A DNA stretch of 64,000 nt, taken from Micromonospora ureilytica. GTDB taxonomy: Bacteria; Actinomycetota; Actinomycetes; Mycobacteriales; Micromonosporaceae. The notes under the pieces are model-generated. The model had not been told where the DNA came from. It saw only the letters and a program-made list of their open reading frames with translations, and did no database searches. The stretch lies in the NCBI RefSeq assembly GCF_015751765.1, contig NZ_JADOTX010000001.1, positions 2,604,001 through 2,668,000 on the forward strand, given 5' to 3'. Shown here one piece after another: positions 1 to 8,868 of the stretch (positions are counted from its first letter, which is position 1; every line of letters starts with the position of its first letter). Both the position numbers and the translations under genes were made by a program.

Positions 1-422
1 TCCAGGCCGGCGAACCGGTTCCAGAAGTCGTCCCAGCCGGCCTGCTCCAGGCCCCGGATCCGACGGGTGTCGACCGGGTCCTTGCGCTGGGCGAAGCCGA
101 CCGGGATGGTGGCCTCAATCGCGGAACGCAGCCCGGCCAGGTCGTCCGGCAGGTCGGCGGCGGTCAGCGAGGTACGGACCGCCGACATCCCGCAGCCGAT
201 GTCGACGCCGACCGCGGCCGGCGAGACGGCCTGCCGCATCGCGATCACCGAGCCGACCGTGGCGCCCTTGCCGAAGTGCACGTCGGGCATGACGGCGACA
301 CCCTGCACCCAGGGCAGCGCGCCGATGTTGCGCAGCTGCTTGGCGGCCTGCGGCTCGATGGCGTACGGGTCGGTCCAGACCCGGACCGGTGCCCGGGTAC
401 CGGCGAGGGGGGTGAATCCCAT
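1..422 (-). CDS. rtcB: RtcB-family RNA ligase, N-terminal part (runs off the window)
   Basis: The first ~140 residues of a leftward gene whose 3' end lies outside the window. The ATG is at 422. The protein contains the RtcB hallmarks MPDVHFGKGATVG and AVGVDIGCGMSA, whose His, Asp and Cys belong to the Mn2+/GMP active site of the 3'-phosphate RNA ligase. In bacteria RtcB rejoins RNAs with 3'-phosphate or 2',3'-cyclic phosphate ends and 5'-OH ends. No Rtc regulator or RtcA is visible; the nearest regulator is the WYL protein further right, on the other strand. Family assignment is firm; the C-terminal half cannot be checked here. Confidence 0.93.
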   Translation of the reverse strand, partial: MGFTPLAGTRAPVRVWTDPYAIEPQAAKQLRNIGALPWVQGVAVMPDVHFGKGATVGSVIAMRQAVSPAAVGVDIGCGMSAVRTSLTAADLPDDLAGLRSAIEATIPVGFAQRKDPVDTRRIRGLEQAGWDDFWNRFAGL

Positions 423-549
423 GATGGACTCCTTCTGTCGTGCGGTGACCGTTAATGATCAGACTTGACGGCCAGCGGCAGTGCGCGGATACGAAAGGGC
501 CGCCCGATCCCGGTGGGATGGGCGGCCGACGGACGCGTCAGCGTCGGCG

Positions 550-675
550 TCAGTCGCGCCACCCCGGCTCGTTGCGCCGCGATGGGCAGCAGGCACGGGT
601 TTTGGCGGTGATCTGCAAAGGGGTGCCGGTCGGGAGCAGGCACCAGCGGGCATCGGTGCGGACGCGTCGCGACAT
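550..675 (-). CDS. 41-residue cysteine-containing hypothetical protein
   Basis: A short leftward frame with ATG at 675 and a strong ribosome binding site (GGAGGG, 8 nt upstream). The product is 41 residues, very basic, with three cysteines (one near position 12 and an adjacent pair near 29-30). It lies between rtcB and a divergent WYL regulator. The good ribosome binding site is the main reason to call it; the start could also be shadow coding in GC-rich DNA. I do not recognise a family and propose no function. Confidence 0.45.
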   Translation of the reverse strand: MSRRVRTDARWCLLPTGTPLQITAKTRACCPSRRNEPGWRD

Positions 676-789
676 GGCGTACTCCCTCCGGGTTGATCGG
701 TTGACGGTGCACCGCCGAGAGTAGGAGGGCCGTGGCGGGTCCGCAATGGATATCCCCGTCAGTCGGGGCCGTAGGGCAGACTCGCGGAC

Positions 790-1755
790 ATGGTGGAGAC
801 CTCCGTGCGCCTGCTGCGGCTGCTGACTCTCCTGCAGGTGCGCCGGGAGTGGTCCGGCGCCGAGTTGGCCGAACGGCTCGCGGTCACCACCCGCACGATA
901 CGTACGGATGTGGAGCGGCTGCGGGTGCTGGGCTACCAGATCGAGTCGCACCCGGGAGTCGCCGGCGGCTACCGGCTCGGTGCCGGGTCGGCGCTGCCGC
1001 CGCTGCTCCTCGACGACGACGAGGCCGTGGCGGTGGCCGTCGGCCTGCGGGCGGCGGCGGGTGGCTCGGTGACCGGCATCGAGGAGACCTCGCTGCGGGC
1101 GCTGGCCAAGTTGGAGCAGTCGCTGCCGTCACGGCTGCGGCACCGGGTGGACGCCCTGCGCTCGGCGACGGTCTCCGCCGCCGGCGGTGGCCCGACAGTG
1201 GACGCCGACACACTCACCACCGTCTCCACGGCCGCGCACCGCCGGGAGCGGCTGCGGTTCGACTACGCCGGGCACGACGGCACGGTCAGCGTGCGCGATG
1301 TCGAGCCGTACCGTCTGGTCTACACCGGGCGGCGGTGGTATCTGCTGGGGTGGGACACCGACCGGGGCGACTGGCGGACCTTCCGCGCCGACCGGATCCA
1401 GCCCCGGGTGCCGACCGGCCCACGCTTCGCGCCCCGGGAGCCGCCCGGTGGTGACGCGGTCGCGCACGTGCTGCGCGGCGTCGGCTCCACGGCCTGGCCG
1501 CACCCCGCCCGGGTACGGCTGCACGCCCCGGCCGAGACGATGGCGCAACGGATCCCCACCACGGCGGGCCTGCTGGAAGCGATCGACGACCGGGCCTGTC
1601 TGCTGCACACCGGCGGCGAGTCGCTGGGCAATCTGGCCGCCTTCCTCGGCACCCTGGCTGTCGACTTCGACGTGCTCGACCCACCGGAGCTGCGCGCCGT
1701 CGTCCGGGACGTCGCCGTGCGGTTCGCGCGCGCCGCCGGTCCCGCGCCGGGGTGA
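790..1755 (+). CDS. HTH/WYL-domain transcriptional regulator (YafY/PafC type)
   Basis: A 321-residue DNA-binding regulator. Residues ~5-60 form a DeoR-type winged HTH with the pattern SGAELAERLAVTTRTIRTDV; residues ~140-230 form a WYL domain, with the signature Trp-Tyr-Leu inside GRRWYLLGWDTD followed by FRADRI; the C-terminal WCX extension follows. WYL domains are thought to sense ligands such as nucleotides or nucleic acids. It is transcribed away from the small 41-residue gene and rtcB, so either may be a target, but nothing in the sequence proves this. Length is normal for the family. Confidence 0.9.
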   Translation: MVETSVRLLRLLTLLQVRREWSGAELAERLAVTTRTIRTDVERLRVLGYQIESHPGVAGGYRLGAGSALPPLLLDDDEAVAVAVGLRAAAGGSVTGIEETSLRALAKLEQSLPSRLRHRVDALRSATVSAAGGGPTVDADTLTTVSTAAHRRERLRFDYAGHDGTVSVRDVEPYRLVYTGRRWYLLGWDTDRGDWRTFRADRIQPRVPTGPRFAPREPPGGDAVAHVLRGVGSTAWPHPARVRLHAPAETMAQRIPTTAGLLEAIDDRACLLHTGGESLGNLAAFLGTLAVDFDVLDPPELRAVVRDVAVRFARAAGPAPG

Positions 1756-1792
1756 GTCGCGGTTCACCCCGGCACGGGACGCGGTAGTGCAG

Positions 1793-3100
1793 CTATGCCT
1801 GCGGCACCAGGCGGAAGGACTGGGCCGCGGTGCCGTTGCAGGTGTACTGGATGAGCTGGACGCTGTCCGCCGTGGACGCTCCCGGCACGTCGAGGCACTT
1901 ACCGCTGGAGCGGTTGACCAGGCGGTAGTAGCCGCCCCCCTCGGACTCGGCCCGCCACTGCTGGTTGTTGCCGCCGCTGTAGGACCAGAGCTGGATCTTC
2001 GCCGAGTCGGCGGTCGACCGGTCGGTCACGTCGATCACCTGGGCGCTGTTGTTGCGGTTGTTGACCCGCAGGTACCCGCCGCTTGTCGGCACGAACTGGT
2101 ACTGCTGCGCGGTGCTGCTGTTGCAGGCGTACTGCTGGATGGCCGTGCCGTTCGCACTGGCGGCGGCGCGGGCGTCCACGCACTTGCCGCTGGCCCGGTT
2201 GACAGCGGTGTGCCAGGCGGTCGGCGAGATGCCGTCGGACGGCGGGGGCGTGGTCGGCGGGACGCTGCCCACGCCGGCGAGCCAGTGCAGCCCGTCGATC
2301 AGCAGTTGGTTCTGTTGCGCGCTGTCGAAGGTGGAGGACAGCCCGGTGTTGGTGCTGTAGTTCATCGCGTTGTGGCCGAAGTTGGCGTAGAGCATCTTGT
2401 ACTGCCGATTGCTCCAGACCAGCGGGTAGTAGCCGCCGTACCAGGACTGGTTGGGGTCCGTGCCGACCGGGAAGCTGGACGGGTCGACCGAGGCCAGGAT
2501 GTCGATGTTGGGGTTCTGCCGCAGGTCGTTGCTCCAGGAGTACCACTCGCTGATCGACGACGGGAAGGTCGCCGGGAGGTTCCGGGTGGCGGCGTGGGTG
2601 CGGTTGTCGGCGCGCATGGTGACCCGGGTGGGTCCCCAGGTGTTCGTCTGGAACGAGCCGGTGCCGAGGAAGGTGTTGTAGTACCAGCTCCAGCTCGACG
2701 GGTTGTCGGTCCACGCGCTGACGTGGAAGCCCAGCCACGCCCCGCCGTTCTGCATGTACTGCTGGAACGCGGCCCGCTGCGCGGTCGGCGGGGCGTCGTC
2801 CAGGAACATGACGACCTTGTACTGGGCCAGGTTTGCGGTGTTGAGCAGGCCCCAGTTGTTGGTGGCCTCCCAGGAGAAGCCGTGTTGGGCGGCGGCCTGC
2901 GGGAACCAGGCGCGGGCGTCCTTGACGAAGTCGATGTGCGCGGCGTCCCAGGTGCCGTTGTAGAAGGCCAGGACCTTGAACGTCGGCGCGGCCTGGGCGC
3001 TACGCGAGGCGTTGACCGCGAGGCCGGCGGTCAACGCGACGACCAGGGCGACGAACAACGACAAGATCTGTCTGGTACGGGAGGAGAGTTCTGCGATCAC
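1793..3100 (-). CDS. Secreted ThuA-like protein with C-terminal ricin-type lectin domain
   Basis: 435 residues, GTG start at 3100 with AAGGGA upstream. Residues 1-38 are a Sec signal peptide ending in a cleavable AQA site. Residues ~41-275 resemble the ThuA/trehalose-utilization fold (class I amidotransferase-like; FKVLAFYNGTWDAAH at the N terminus, GFHVSAWTDN in the middle). A Pro/Thr linker at ~280 leads to a beta-trefoil CBM13/ricin domain with degenerate QxW repeats (QQYQF, QQWRA, QSFRL). It probably binds polysaccharide outside the cell. The catalytic role of secreted ThuA-lectin proteins is not established. Divergent from the SPL gene. Confidence 0.9.
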   Translation of the reverse strand: MIAELSSRTRQILSLFVALVVALTAGLAVNASRSAQAAPTFKVLAFYNGTWDAAHIDFVKDARAWFPQAAAQHGFSWEATNNWGLLNTANLAQYKVVMFLDDAPPTAQRAAFQQYMQNGGAWLGFHVSAWTDNPSSWSWYYNTFLGTGSFQTNTWGPTRVTMRADNRTHAATRNLPATFPSSISEWYSWSNDLRQNPNIDILASVDPSSFPVGTDPNQSWYGGYYPLVWSNRQYKMLYANFGHNAMNYSTNTGLSSTFDSAQQNQLLIDGLHWLAGVGSVPPTTPPPSDGISPTAWHTAVNRASGKCVDARAAASANGTAIQQYACNSSTAQQYQFVPTSGGYLRVNNRNNSAQVIDVTDRSTADSAKIQLWSYSGGNNQQWRAESEGGGYYRLVNRSSGKCLDVPGASTADSVQLIQYTCNGTAAQSFRLVPQA

Positions 3101-3145
3101 CTGATCGTCCCTTCGGTCGGGACGCGCGCCGCCGCGTCGATGTGC

Positions 3146-3168
3146 ATCTGTTCACAAGGTTTACAGAT
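3146..3168. promoter_or_regulatory. Candidate operator between the ThuA-lectin and SPL genes
   Basis: Perfect 6-bp dyad ATCTGT-N11-ACAGAT in the AT-richest part of the divergent intergenic region, 46 bp upstream of the ThuA-lectin start and 91 bp upstream of the SPL start. Position and symmetry suit a repressor or activator site; the cognate protein is unknown. Confidence 0.35.
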
Positions 3169-3258
3169 AGATGAGAGGTTATGCGCTCCGGTTGGGCGGC
3201 GTCAATCGCGGGGCCGCCGATCGGGTGGGATTCCTGCGGCAACGGGTACCCCGGCCGG

Positions 3259-4446
3259 ATGACCAGCCCGGACGCCGTCGACGTAGACCAGCCGCTCGCC
3301 GTTGACGTGCCCGCCGCGCCGCACGACGCCAGCGGCGAGCGGGTGCCGACCCGCGACCTGGCCGGCCTCGCGCCGCCGGCCCGGTCGGCGCGCCGCTGGA
3401 CCCCGAGCCGGGTGGTGGCCACCCCCGCCGCGCTCGACCACCCGCACGGCCAACGGATCGTCGAGCGGGTACGGGCACTCGGCATCGAGGTGGAACACCT
3501 GCGCGCGAACCGGCTCACCGGGGTACGCGGGCAGACCGACCGGGAGACGTACGCCCGAGCCAAGTCGACAATGGCGATCGTGGTGAGCCCACCCTCGCGG
3601 CGTGTCCTGCAACCCATCGCGCCCAGCGCCGACTGGCGGGTCGATCTGGCCGAGGGCTGCCCCGCGCACTGCCAGTACTGCTACCTCGCCGGATCCCTGT
3701 CCGGCCCACCGGTGACCCGGGTGTACGCGGACCTCGACGACATCCTCGCCGGGCTGAACGCGTACGCCGGGCGCGGGACGGTGACCAGCCGCAACGCGCG
3801 GCGCGCCGACGAGGGCACCACCTTCGAGGCGTCCTGCTACACCGACCCGCTCGCCCTGGAACACCTGACCGGCAGCTGGCGGCGGGCGGTGCAGCACTTC
3901 GCCGACTGGGACGCGCCAGTGCAGTTGCGCTGGACCACCAAGTACGCCGACGTGGACACCTTCGTCGGGCTGCCGCACGCCGGCCGCACCCGGGTCCGCT
4001 TCAGCGTCAACTGCGCCCCGGTGAGCGAACGGTTCGAGGGCGGCACCGCCCGGGTGCCGGACCGGCTGGCCGCGCTGCGGCGGCTCGCCCTCGACGGCTA
4101 CCCGGTCGGGCTGACCATCGCACCGATCATCGCGCTGCCCGACTGGCGGGAGCACTACGGCGAGTTACTCGACCAGGTCCGCGCGGCGGTCGACGGGGTG
4201 CCGGGCCTGGACCTGACCGCCGAGCTGATCACCCACCGGTTCACGCCTGGCAGCAAGGAGGTGCTGCTCGGCTGGTACCCGCGGACCCGACTGGAGATGG
4301 ACGAGGAGTCCCGCACCCGCAAGCACGGCAAGTTCGGTGCGGTGAAGTACGTCTACCCCCGCGAGCAGATGACCGAGCTGCGCGACTGGTTCACCGCCGA
4401 GCTGACCGCCCGCGTCCCGGCCTGCCGAATCCTCTACTGGACCTGA
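3259..4446 (+). CDS. Spore-photoproduct-lyase family radical SAM protein
   Basis: 395 residues from the ATG at 3259. The radical-SAM cluster motif CX3CX2C is at Cys134, Cys138 and Cys141 (EGCPAHCQYCYL), with the SPL-family context of APSADWRVDL before it and a C-terminal KYVYP/LRDWF region. True SPL repairs the spore photoproduct thymine dimer in endospores; actinomycetes make no endospores, so this homologue may repair UV lesions or act on another substrate. Its stop codon abuts that of the next gene with no base between them (TGATCA shared palindrome). The start is uncertain: no good ribosome binding site precedes 3259. Confidence 0.85.
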   Translation: MTSPDAVDVDQPLAVDVPAAPHDASGERVPTRDLAGLAPPARSARRWTPSRVVATPAALDHPHGQRIVERVRALGIEVEHLRANRLTGVRGQTDRETYARAKSTMAIVVSPPSRRVLQPIAPSADWRVDLAEGCPAHCQYCYLAGSLSGPPVTRVYADLDDILAGLNAYAGRGTVTSRNARRADEGTTFEASCYTDPLALEHLTGSWRRAVQHFADWDAPVQLRWTTKYADVDTFVGLPHAGRTRVRFSVNCAPVSERFEGGTARVPDRLAALRRLALDGYPVGLTIAPIIALPDWREHYGELLDQVRAAVDGVPGLDLTAELITHRFTPGSKEVLLGWYPRTRLEMDEESRTRKHGKFGAVKYVYPREQMTELRDWFTAELTARVPACRILYWT

Positions 4447-5295
4447 TCACCCGACCGAGGGGCGGGCGACCGGGGCCGCGAAGAACGTGTCCGGGTACGG
4501 CTCGTCGCGCAGGCTGTAGTGCCACCACTCACGGTCGTAGTTGACGAACCCGGCGTCGGTCATCAGCCGCTGCAACAGCCGGCGGTTGTCCCGCGCCGGC
4601 CCGGTGATGCGGGGGTCGGCGGTGTGCGCCCGGGAGTCGAAGCAGTCGAAGCCCGTACCCATGTCGATGCTGTTGTCCGCGAAGCGCTGCCCACGCGGCG
4701 CGGTGCAGGCGACCAGCGGTTGCCCGACCCGGTACGGAGGTTGGCTGGCGGCGGGCTCGTCGACCAGTGTCAGGTCCAGGGTGCTGCCGCGGCTGTGCGC
4801 GGTGGGCGCGCCGATGTAACCGTCGGCGAAGAGCCGGTTCTTGGCGAGGTCCGGGTAGAACTCGGCCTTGGTCTGCTGCTCAGCGGGGCGCTTCGACCAG
4901 GCGACGAAGTCGTCCACCGCTGGCTGCGGGCGGTAGCAGTCGTACACCTTGAGGCTGTGCCCACCGGCCAGCGCGGCGTCCTGTACGCGGCGCAACGCCT
5001 CGGCCGCCTGCCGGGTGAGCAGGCACAGCGGCTCGCGGTAGCCGGTGATCGGCCGGCCGACGAAGTTGTGCGGTGTCGCGTAGCGGATGTCGGCGTGGAT
5101 GCGCGGGTCGAGGTCGGTCAGCACCACGAACCCTGGCAGCGGTGCCGCGGCGGAGGTGGACGGGGTCGGCGCGGGTGTGGGGCTCGCCGACGTCGGTTGC
5201 GGCGCGGCCGGCGCGGGTCGGGGCTCCGGCCGCGAGCAGCCGCCGAGCAGCGCGGCGAGCGCGAGCACGAGCACGGCGGCCAGGCGGTAGCGCAC
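4447..5295 (-). CDS. VanX-like D-Ala-D-Ala dipeptidase lipoprotein (M15D)
   Basis: 282 residues. A lipoprotein signal with lipobox LLGGC puts the lipidated Cys at residue 20; a Pro/Ala/Ser/Thr-rich tether follows to ~52. The M15D zinc site is visible as His167 and Asp174 (HSRGSTLDLT) and Glu256/His259 (EWWHY), with Arg122 in YDCYRP. The enzyme should cleave D-alanyl-D-alanine or related dipeptides outside the membrane, for cell-wall recycling; export makes a VanA-type cytoplasmic resistance role unlikely, and no vanHA neighbours exist. Convergent and touching the SPL gene. Confidence 0.92.
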   Translation of the reverse strand: MRYRLAAVLVLALAALLGGCSRPEPRPAPAAPQPTSASPTPAPTPSTSAAAPLPGFVVLTDLDPRIHADIRYATPHNFVGRPITGYREPLCLLTRQAAEALRRVQDAALAGGHSLKVYDCYRPQPAVDDFVAWSKRPAEQQTKAEFYPDLAKNRLFADGYIGAPTAHSRGSTLDLTLVDEPAASQPPYRVGQPLVACTAPRGQRFADNSIDMGTGFDCFDSRAHTADPRITGPARDNRRLLQRLMTDAGFVNYDREWWHYSLRDEPYPDTFFAAPVARPSVG

Positions 5296-5364
5296 GATTC
5301 CTGTCTATCAGCCCAGCTGGGGTCACCATCCCAGGATCCAATCGGCCCATCGGCCGAAAGTAAC

Positions 5365-5388
5365 CGGAAAAGCTCCGGAACTTTTCCG
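5365..5388. promoter_or_regulatory. Candidate operator upstream of the LacI-family gene
   Basis: Perfect 8-bp inverted repeat CGGAAAAG-N8-CTTTTCCG in the 240-bp divergent region between the VanX-like gene (start 5295) and the LacI gene (start 5536). Likely an autoregulatory or shared control site; the pairing to the LacI protein is inference. Confidence 0.4.
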
Positions 5389-5535
5389 CAAATCTAACGA
5401 AGCTTCGGTCGACCTGGCATGTCGTCGACCCCCGTCCGTGAGGCAAGATGACCCGTGGAGCGGGCACGCCGTTTCGGGACACACGGTGGGCGACCGTCTT
5501 GTGGTCGTCCCTCCGGCTCGGTGAAGGAGACGCGG

Positions 5536-6573
5536 GTGGGCGCGGACGACGGACGCAGGGTGACCATCACCGCGATCGCACGGGAGGCCGGAGTGTCGGT
5601 GCCGACCGTGTCACGGGTGCTCAACGGCCGCTCCGATGTGGCCCCGGACACCCGCGAGCGGGTCGAAGAGTTGTTGCGCCACCACGGCTACCGGCGTCGC
5701 ACCAGCCGCAGCGTTCGTCGTGCCGGTCTCGTCGACCTGGTCTTCAACGACCTGGACAGCCCCTGGGCCGTGGAAATCATCCGGGGCGTGGAGGATGTCG
5801 GGCACGGCGCGGGCGTCGGCACCGTGGTCTCCGCGATCCACCGGCAGCCCACAGCGGCCCGGCAGTGGTTGCAGAACCTGCGCACCCGGGCCACCGACGG
5901 CGTCATCTTCGTGACGTCGCACCTGAGCCCACCGCTGCACGCGCAACTGCGTCGCCTCAACGTGCCGGTGGTGGTCGTCGACCCGGCCGGGGTGCCGGCC
6001 ATGGACGTGCCGACGATCGGCGCCACCAACTGGGCCGGCGGGCTCGCCGCGACCGAACATCTGCTCGCGATCGGGCACCGGCGCATCGGTTTCGTGGCCG
6101 GGCCGACGCACCTGCTGTGCAGCCGTGCGCGGCTCGACGGTTACCGGGCCGGGCTGGAGGCCGCCGGGGTGCCGGTGGACGACAAGCTGATCTACCCGGG
6201 CGACTTCTACCACGCCTCCGGCTTCTCCGGCGGGACCGCGCTGCTCGACCTCGCCGACCCGCCGACCGGCATCTTCGCCTCCAGCGACCAGATGGCCTTC
6301 GGTGTCTACGAGGCCATCCGACGCCGCGGGCTCCGCGTCCCGGACGACGTGAGCGTTGTCGGTTTCGACGACCTGCCGGAAGCCCGCTGGGCCTCACCGC
6401 CGCTGACCACCGTGCGCCAACCGTTGGTCGAGATGGGACGGTTGGCCGCCCGGACCGTGCTACGCCTGGCCCAGGGCGAGGGCATCGACTCGCCCCGGGT
6501 GGAACTCGCCACCGAGATGGTCGTTCGCGACAGCACCGCCGCCCCGACGACCGGGTCGCCCGCCTCGACGTGA
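5536..6573 (+). CDS. LacI-family transcriptional regulator
   Basis: 345 residues from a GTG at 5536, chosen because AAGGAG lies 6 nt upstream and because the HTH (TITAIAREAGVSVPTVSRVL) then sits at the N terminus as is usual. Residues ~60-340 form the periplasmic-binding-fold effector domain, ending with GFDDLPEARWASPPLTTVRQP, a typical LacI C-terminal motif. It probably represses a sugar-use operon. No sugar operon is next to it: left is a VanX-like lipoprotein, right a cyclophilin. The inverted repeat at 5365-5388 may be its operator. Confidence 0.93.
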   Translation: MGADDGRRVTITAIAREAGVSVPTVSRVLNGRSDVAPDTRERVEELLRHHGYRRRTSRSVRRAGLVDLVFNDLDSPWAVEIIRGVEDVGHGAGVGTVVSAIHRQPTAARQWLQNLRTRATDGVIFVTSHLSPPLHAQLRRLNVPVVVVDPAGVPAMDVPTIGATNWAGGLAATEHLLAIGHRRIGFVAGPTHLLCSRARLDGYRAGLEAAGVPVDDKLIYPGDFYHASGFSGGTALLDLADPPTGIFASSDQMAFGVYEAIRRRGLRVPDDVSVVGFDDLPEARWASPPLTTVRQPLVEMGRLAARTVLRLAQGEGIDSPRVELATEMVVRDSTAAPTTGSPAST

Positions 6574-6652
6574 CGGCCGGAACCGCGTCGGAAACCGGTT
6601 GGACCCGTTCCGGTCCGTTCCCGATAATTCCGGCCGGCACCGCCCGGCCGGT

Positions 6653-6687
6653 GGCGCGGTGAGCGCCCGACGGTCACCCACCGCGCC
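6653..6687. terminator. Candidate bidirectional terminator hairpin
   Basis: Perfect 9-bp stem GGCGCGGTG / CACCGCGCC with a 17-nt loop, between the convergent LacI gene (stop 6573) and cyclophilin gene (stop 6694). No U tract, as is common in high-GC actinomycetes. Confidence 0.4.
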
Positions 6688-6693
6688 GTACGG

Positions 6694-7542
6694 TCAGTGG
6701 TGGTGGTGCCAGCGGACGGCCTTGCGGATGGTCACCGGCAGCGCGGGCGCGCCGTCGACCGGTGCCGGGTCCTCGGCGGTCGGCGCCACTCCCCCGGCGG
6801 CGATCCGGTCCAGGGTGGCCAGGCCGGCCCCGTCGACCTCGCCGAAGATCGTGTAGTTGGGGCGCAACGCGGAGTTGGCGTAGACCAGGAAGAACTGGCT
6901 GCCGTTGGTGTCCGGCCCGGCGTTGGCCATGGCCAGCACGCCCCGGGCGTACACCCGGCGCTCCCCGGTCGGGTCGGTGGGCGCGGGCGGCAGGTCGGTC
7001 GGCAACTCGTCGCGGTACCGGTAGCCCGGGCCGCCCTCACCAGTGCCGGACGGGTCACCGCACTGCAACACGCTCAGCGTCGGGTACGCGGTGAGCCGGT
7101 GGCACGGGGTGCGGTCGTAGAAGCGCTTGCTCACCAGGTGCAGGAAGCTCTGCACCGTGCACGGCGCGGCGGCCCGGTCCAGAGTCAACCCGATCGGCCC
7201 GTGGTTGGTCGCCACTGTCACCCGGACGCTGCCCCGGGCCGGGGTCCGTCGCGGGTCGGGCGGCAGCGGCACCGGCCGGGCCGCGGGTTCGTCCGGGGTC
7301 TCGGTGTACGCGCACGGGCCGTGGGTGGTGCGCGGCGGCCGGGCGGCGGTGTCGACAGCGGCCAGCGGCGCGGCGGACACGCGCTCCGCGCCGGTCGACG
7401 GGCCCGGCGCGGCGAGCGCGGTGGCGGACGCGCCGACGACCAGCGCCCCGGCGAGCACTGTCACCCCCGCGAGGCGGGTCAGGGCGCGCACCGGCCGGCG
7501 GGGTGCCGCCACTGCGGGGCGCGGTTCGAGTTCACTCGACAC
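6694..7542 (-). CDS. Exported cyclophilin-type peptidyl-prolyl isomerase
   Basis: 282 residues, GTG start at 7542 with AGGAGG 7 nt upstream. Residues ~20-45 are one hydrophobic signal or anchor segment ending in ATALAAP. The cyclophilin-like domain covers ~100-265 (VATNHGPIGLTLDRAAAPC, FYDRTPCHRL, NGSQFFLVYANS, TIFGEV). It should catalyse cis/trans proline isomerization of exported proteins. The natural C terminus ends in four histidines, which could bind metal. It lies 70 nt downstream of the D,D-carboxypeptidase on the same strand, so the two may be co-transcribed. Confidence 0.92.
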   Translation of the reverse strand: MSSELEPRPAVAAPRRPVRALTRLAGVTVLAGALVVGASATALAAPGPSTGAERVSAAPLAAVDTAARPPRTTHGPCAYTETPDEPAARPVPLPPDPRRTPARGSVRVTVATNHGPIGLTLDRAAAPCTVQSFLHLVSKRFYDRTPCHRLTAYPTLSVLQCGDPSGTGEGGPGYRYRDELPTDLPPAPTDPTGERRVYARGVLAMANAGPDTNGSQFFLVYANSALRPNYTIFGEVDGAGLATLDRIAAGGVAPTAEDPAPVDGAPALPVTIRKAVRWHHHH

Positions 7543-7612
7543 AGGGATCCTCCTGGACTGGTGGTGCCAGAAAGACCGGAGTCTATGGATGGCAGCGCCC
7601 GATGTCGATCCG

Positions 7613-8821
7613 TCAGGGCATCCGACGGCGCCGACGCCACAGCAGGCCGCCCCACAACGCCACCACCGTCGCGCCGCTGACCACGATCACCGACCAGAGC
7701 CACCCCGAGCCGGTACGCGCGGGTCCGCTGGCCGCCGCCGGCCGGGGCGCGCCGGGTGCCGCCAGCGCGGACGGTGCCGCCGACGGGGTGGCGGTCAGCT
7801 CGCCGGGCTCGACCAGCCGGCCCACCGCGGCGTCCCGGGGCAGCGTGAAGCCCCAGTCCAGGAGGGCCGCGCCCTGCTCCCAGCCGCGTACCGGTGCCGA
7901 TTCGGCGCCCAGCACTGTCACCACCAGCCGCCGTCCGCCGCGTTCCGCCGCCCCCACGTAGGTGTGCCGGGCCAGGTCGGTGAAGCCGGTCTTGCCGCCG
8001 AGCGCCCCCGGGTACCGGTAGATGAGCTGGTTCTCGTTCTGGATCTCGAAGCCCTTGGTGCGTTGCGCCGGCTGGGCCGGAATCGACGTCTGCTCGGTCA
8101 GCGCGTACCGGCGGAAGGTCGGCTCCGCGAAGCAGGCCCGCGCAATCAGCGCCAGGTCGTACGCGCTGGTGAACTGGCCCTTGCCGTCCAGCCCGGACGG
8201 GGTGACCGCGTGCGTCTGGAGCGCGCCGAGCTGGTGTGCCCGCTCGTTCATGGCGCGTACGCCGGCGGCGCTGTCCGTCCCGCTACCGAGCCGGGCCAGC
8301 GCGTTGGCGGCCTCGTTGCCGGAGTTGAGCAGCAACCCGAGCCAGATGGTCTCGATGGTGTACCGGCCGCCCGCGACCAGGCCCACGGCCGACGAGCCGG
8401 GCTCGATGTTCATGTCCGCGTCGGTGACGGTGACCATCTGCTTCGGGTCGAGCCTGGGCAGCATGGTGGCCGCCAGCAGGAGCTTCTGCACGCTCGCCGG
8501 CGTGCCGTACTCGTGGGGGCCGCAGCCGCCGAGCACCTGGCCGCTGTCCAGGTCGGCGACGAGCCACGACGTGGCGGTGACCCGCGGCGGCGCGGTGGCG
8601 CCGGCCGGCACGACCAGGCCGGCCGTGTCCAGCGCCGCGCCGCCGACCACCCGTTGCGCGGGGACGGCGGGCGGGGGCGACGGCCGGGGCGGGCGGGACG
8701 CCGCCGACGCCGGGACCCGGGGGCAGCGCACCGTCGGCGCGGCGGACGCTCCCGTCGCACCCACCGGCACGGGAGCGAGCAGGACGGCGGACGTCGTGGC
8801 CGCCAGCAGCGCAGCTCTCAT
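7613..8821 (-). CDS. D-alanyl-D-alanine carboxypeptidase (low-molecular-weight PBP, S11)
   Basis: 402 residues from the ATG at 8821. Signal peptide 1-29, a Pro-rich stretch at ~40-55, then the S11 transpeptidase-fold domain with all three active-site motifs: S110-V-Q-K113, S167-G-N169 and K277-T-G279. A C-terminal transmembrane helix (~368-392) followed by five Arg residues anchors it with the catalytic domain outside. It trims the terminal D-Ala from peptidoglycan stem peptides. Neighbouring exported cyclophilin and a VanX-like enzyme nearby fit a cell-envelope neighbourhood. Confidence 0.94.
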   Translation of the reverse strand: MRAALLAATTSAVLLAPVPVGATGASAAPTVRCPRVPASAASRPPRPSPPPAVPAQRVVGGAALDTAGLVVPAGATAPPRVTATSWLVADLDSGQVLGGCGPHEYGTPASVQKLLLAATMLPRLDPKQMVTVTDADMNIEPGSSAVGLVAGGRYTIETIWLGLLLNSGNEAANALARLGSGTDSAAGVRAMNERAHQLGALQTHAVTPSGLDGKGQFTSAYDLALIARACFAEPTFRRYALTEQTSIPAQPAQRTKGFEIQNENQLIYRYPGALGGKTGFTDLARHTYVGAAERGGRRLVVTVLGAESAPVRGWEQGAALLDWGFTLPRDAAVGRLVEPGELTATPSAAPSALAAPGAPRPAAASGPARTGSGWLWSVIVVSGATVVALWGGLLWRRRRRMP

Positions 8822-8868
8822 GTGCCCGACCCTAGTCAGGACGATCGCCCGACGGGACGGGATGGCGG

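Noticed and set aside
1187..3262. A 691-residue open frame antisense to and overlapping two real genes
   Set aside because: It overlaps the WYL gene in another frame and the ThuA-lectin gene antisense, has Arg/Pro/Ala-rich composition, no ribosome binding site and no domain. A product of high-GC DNA with few stops.
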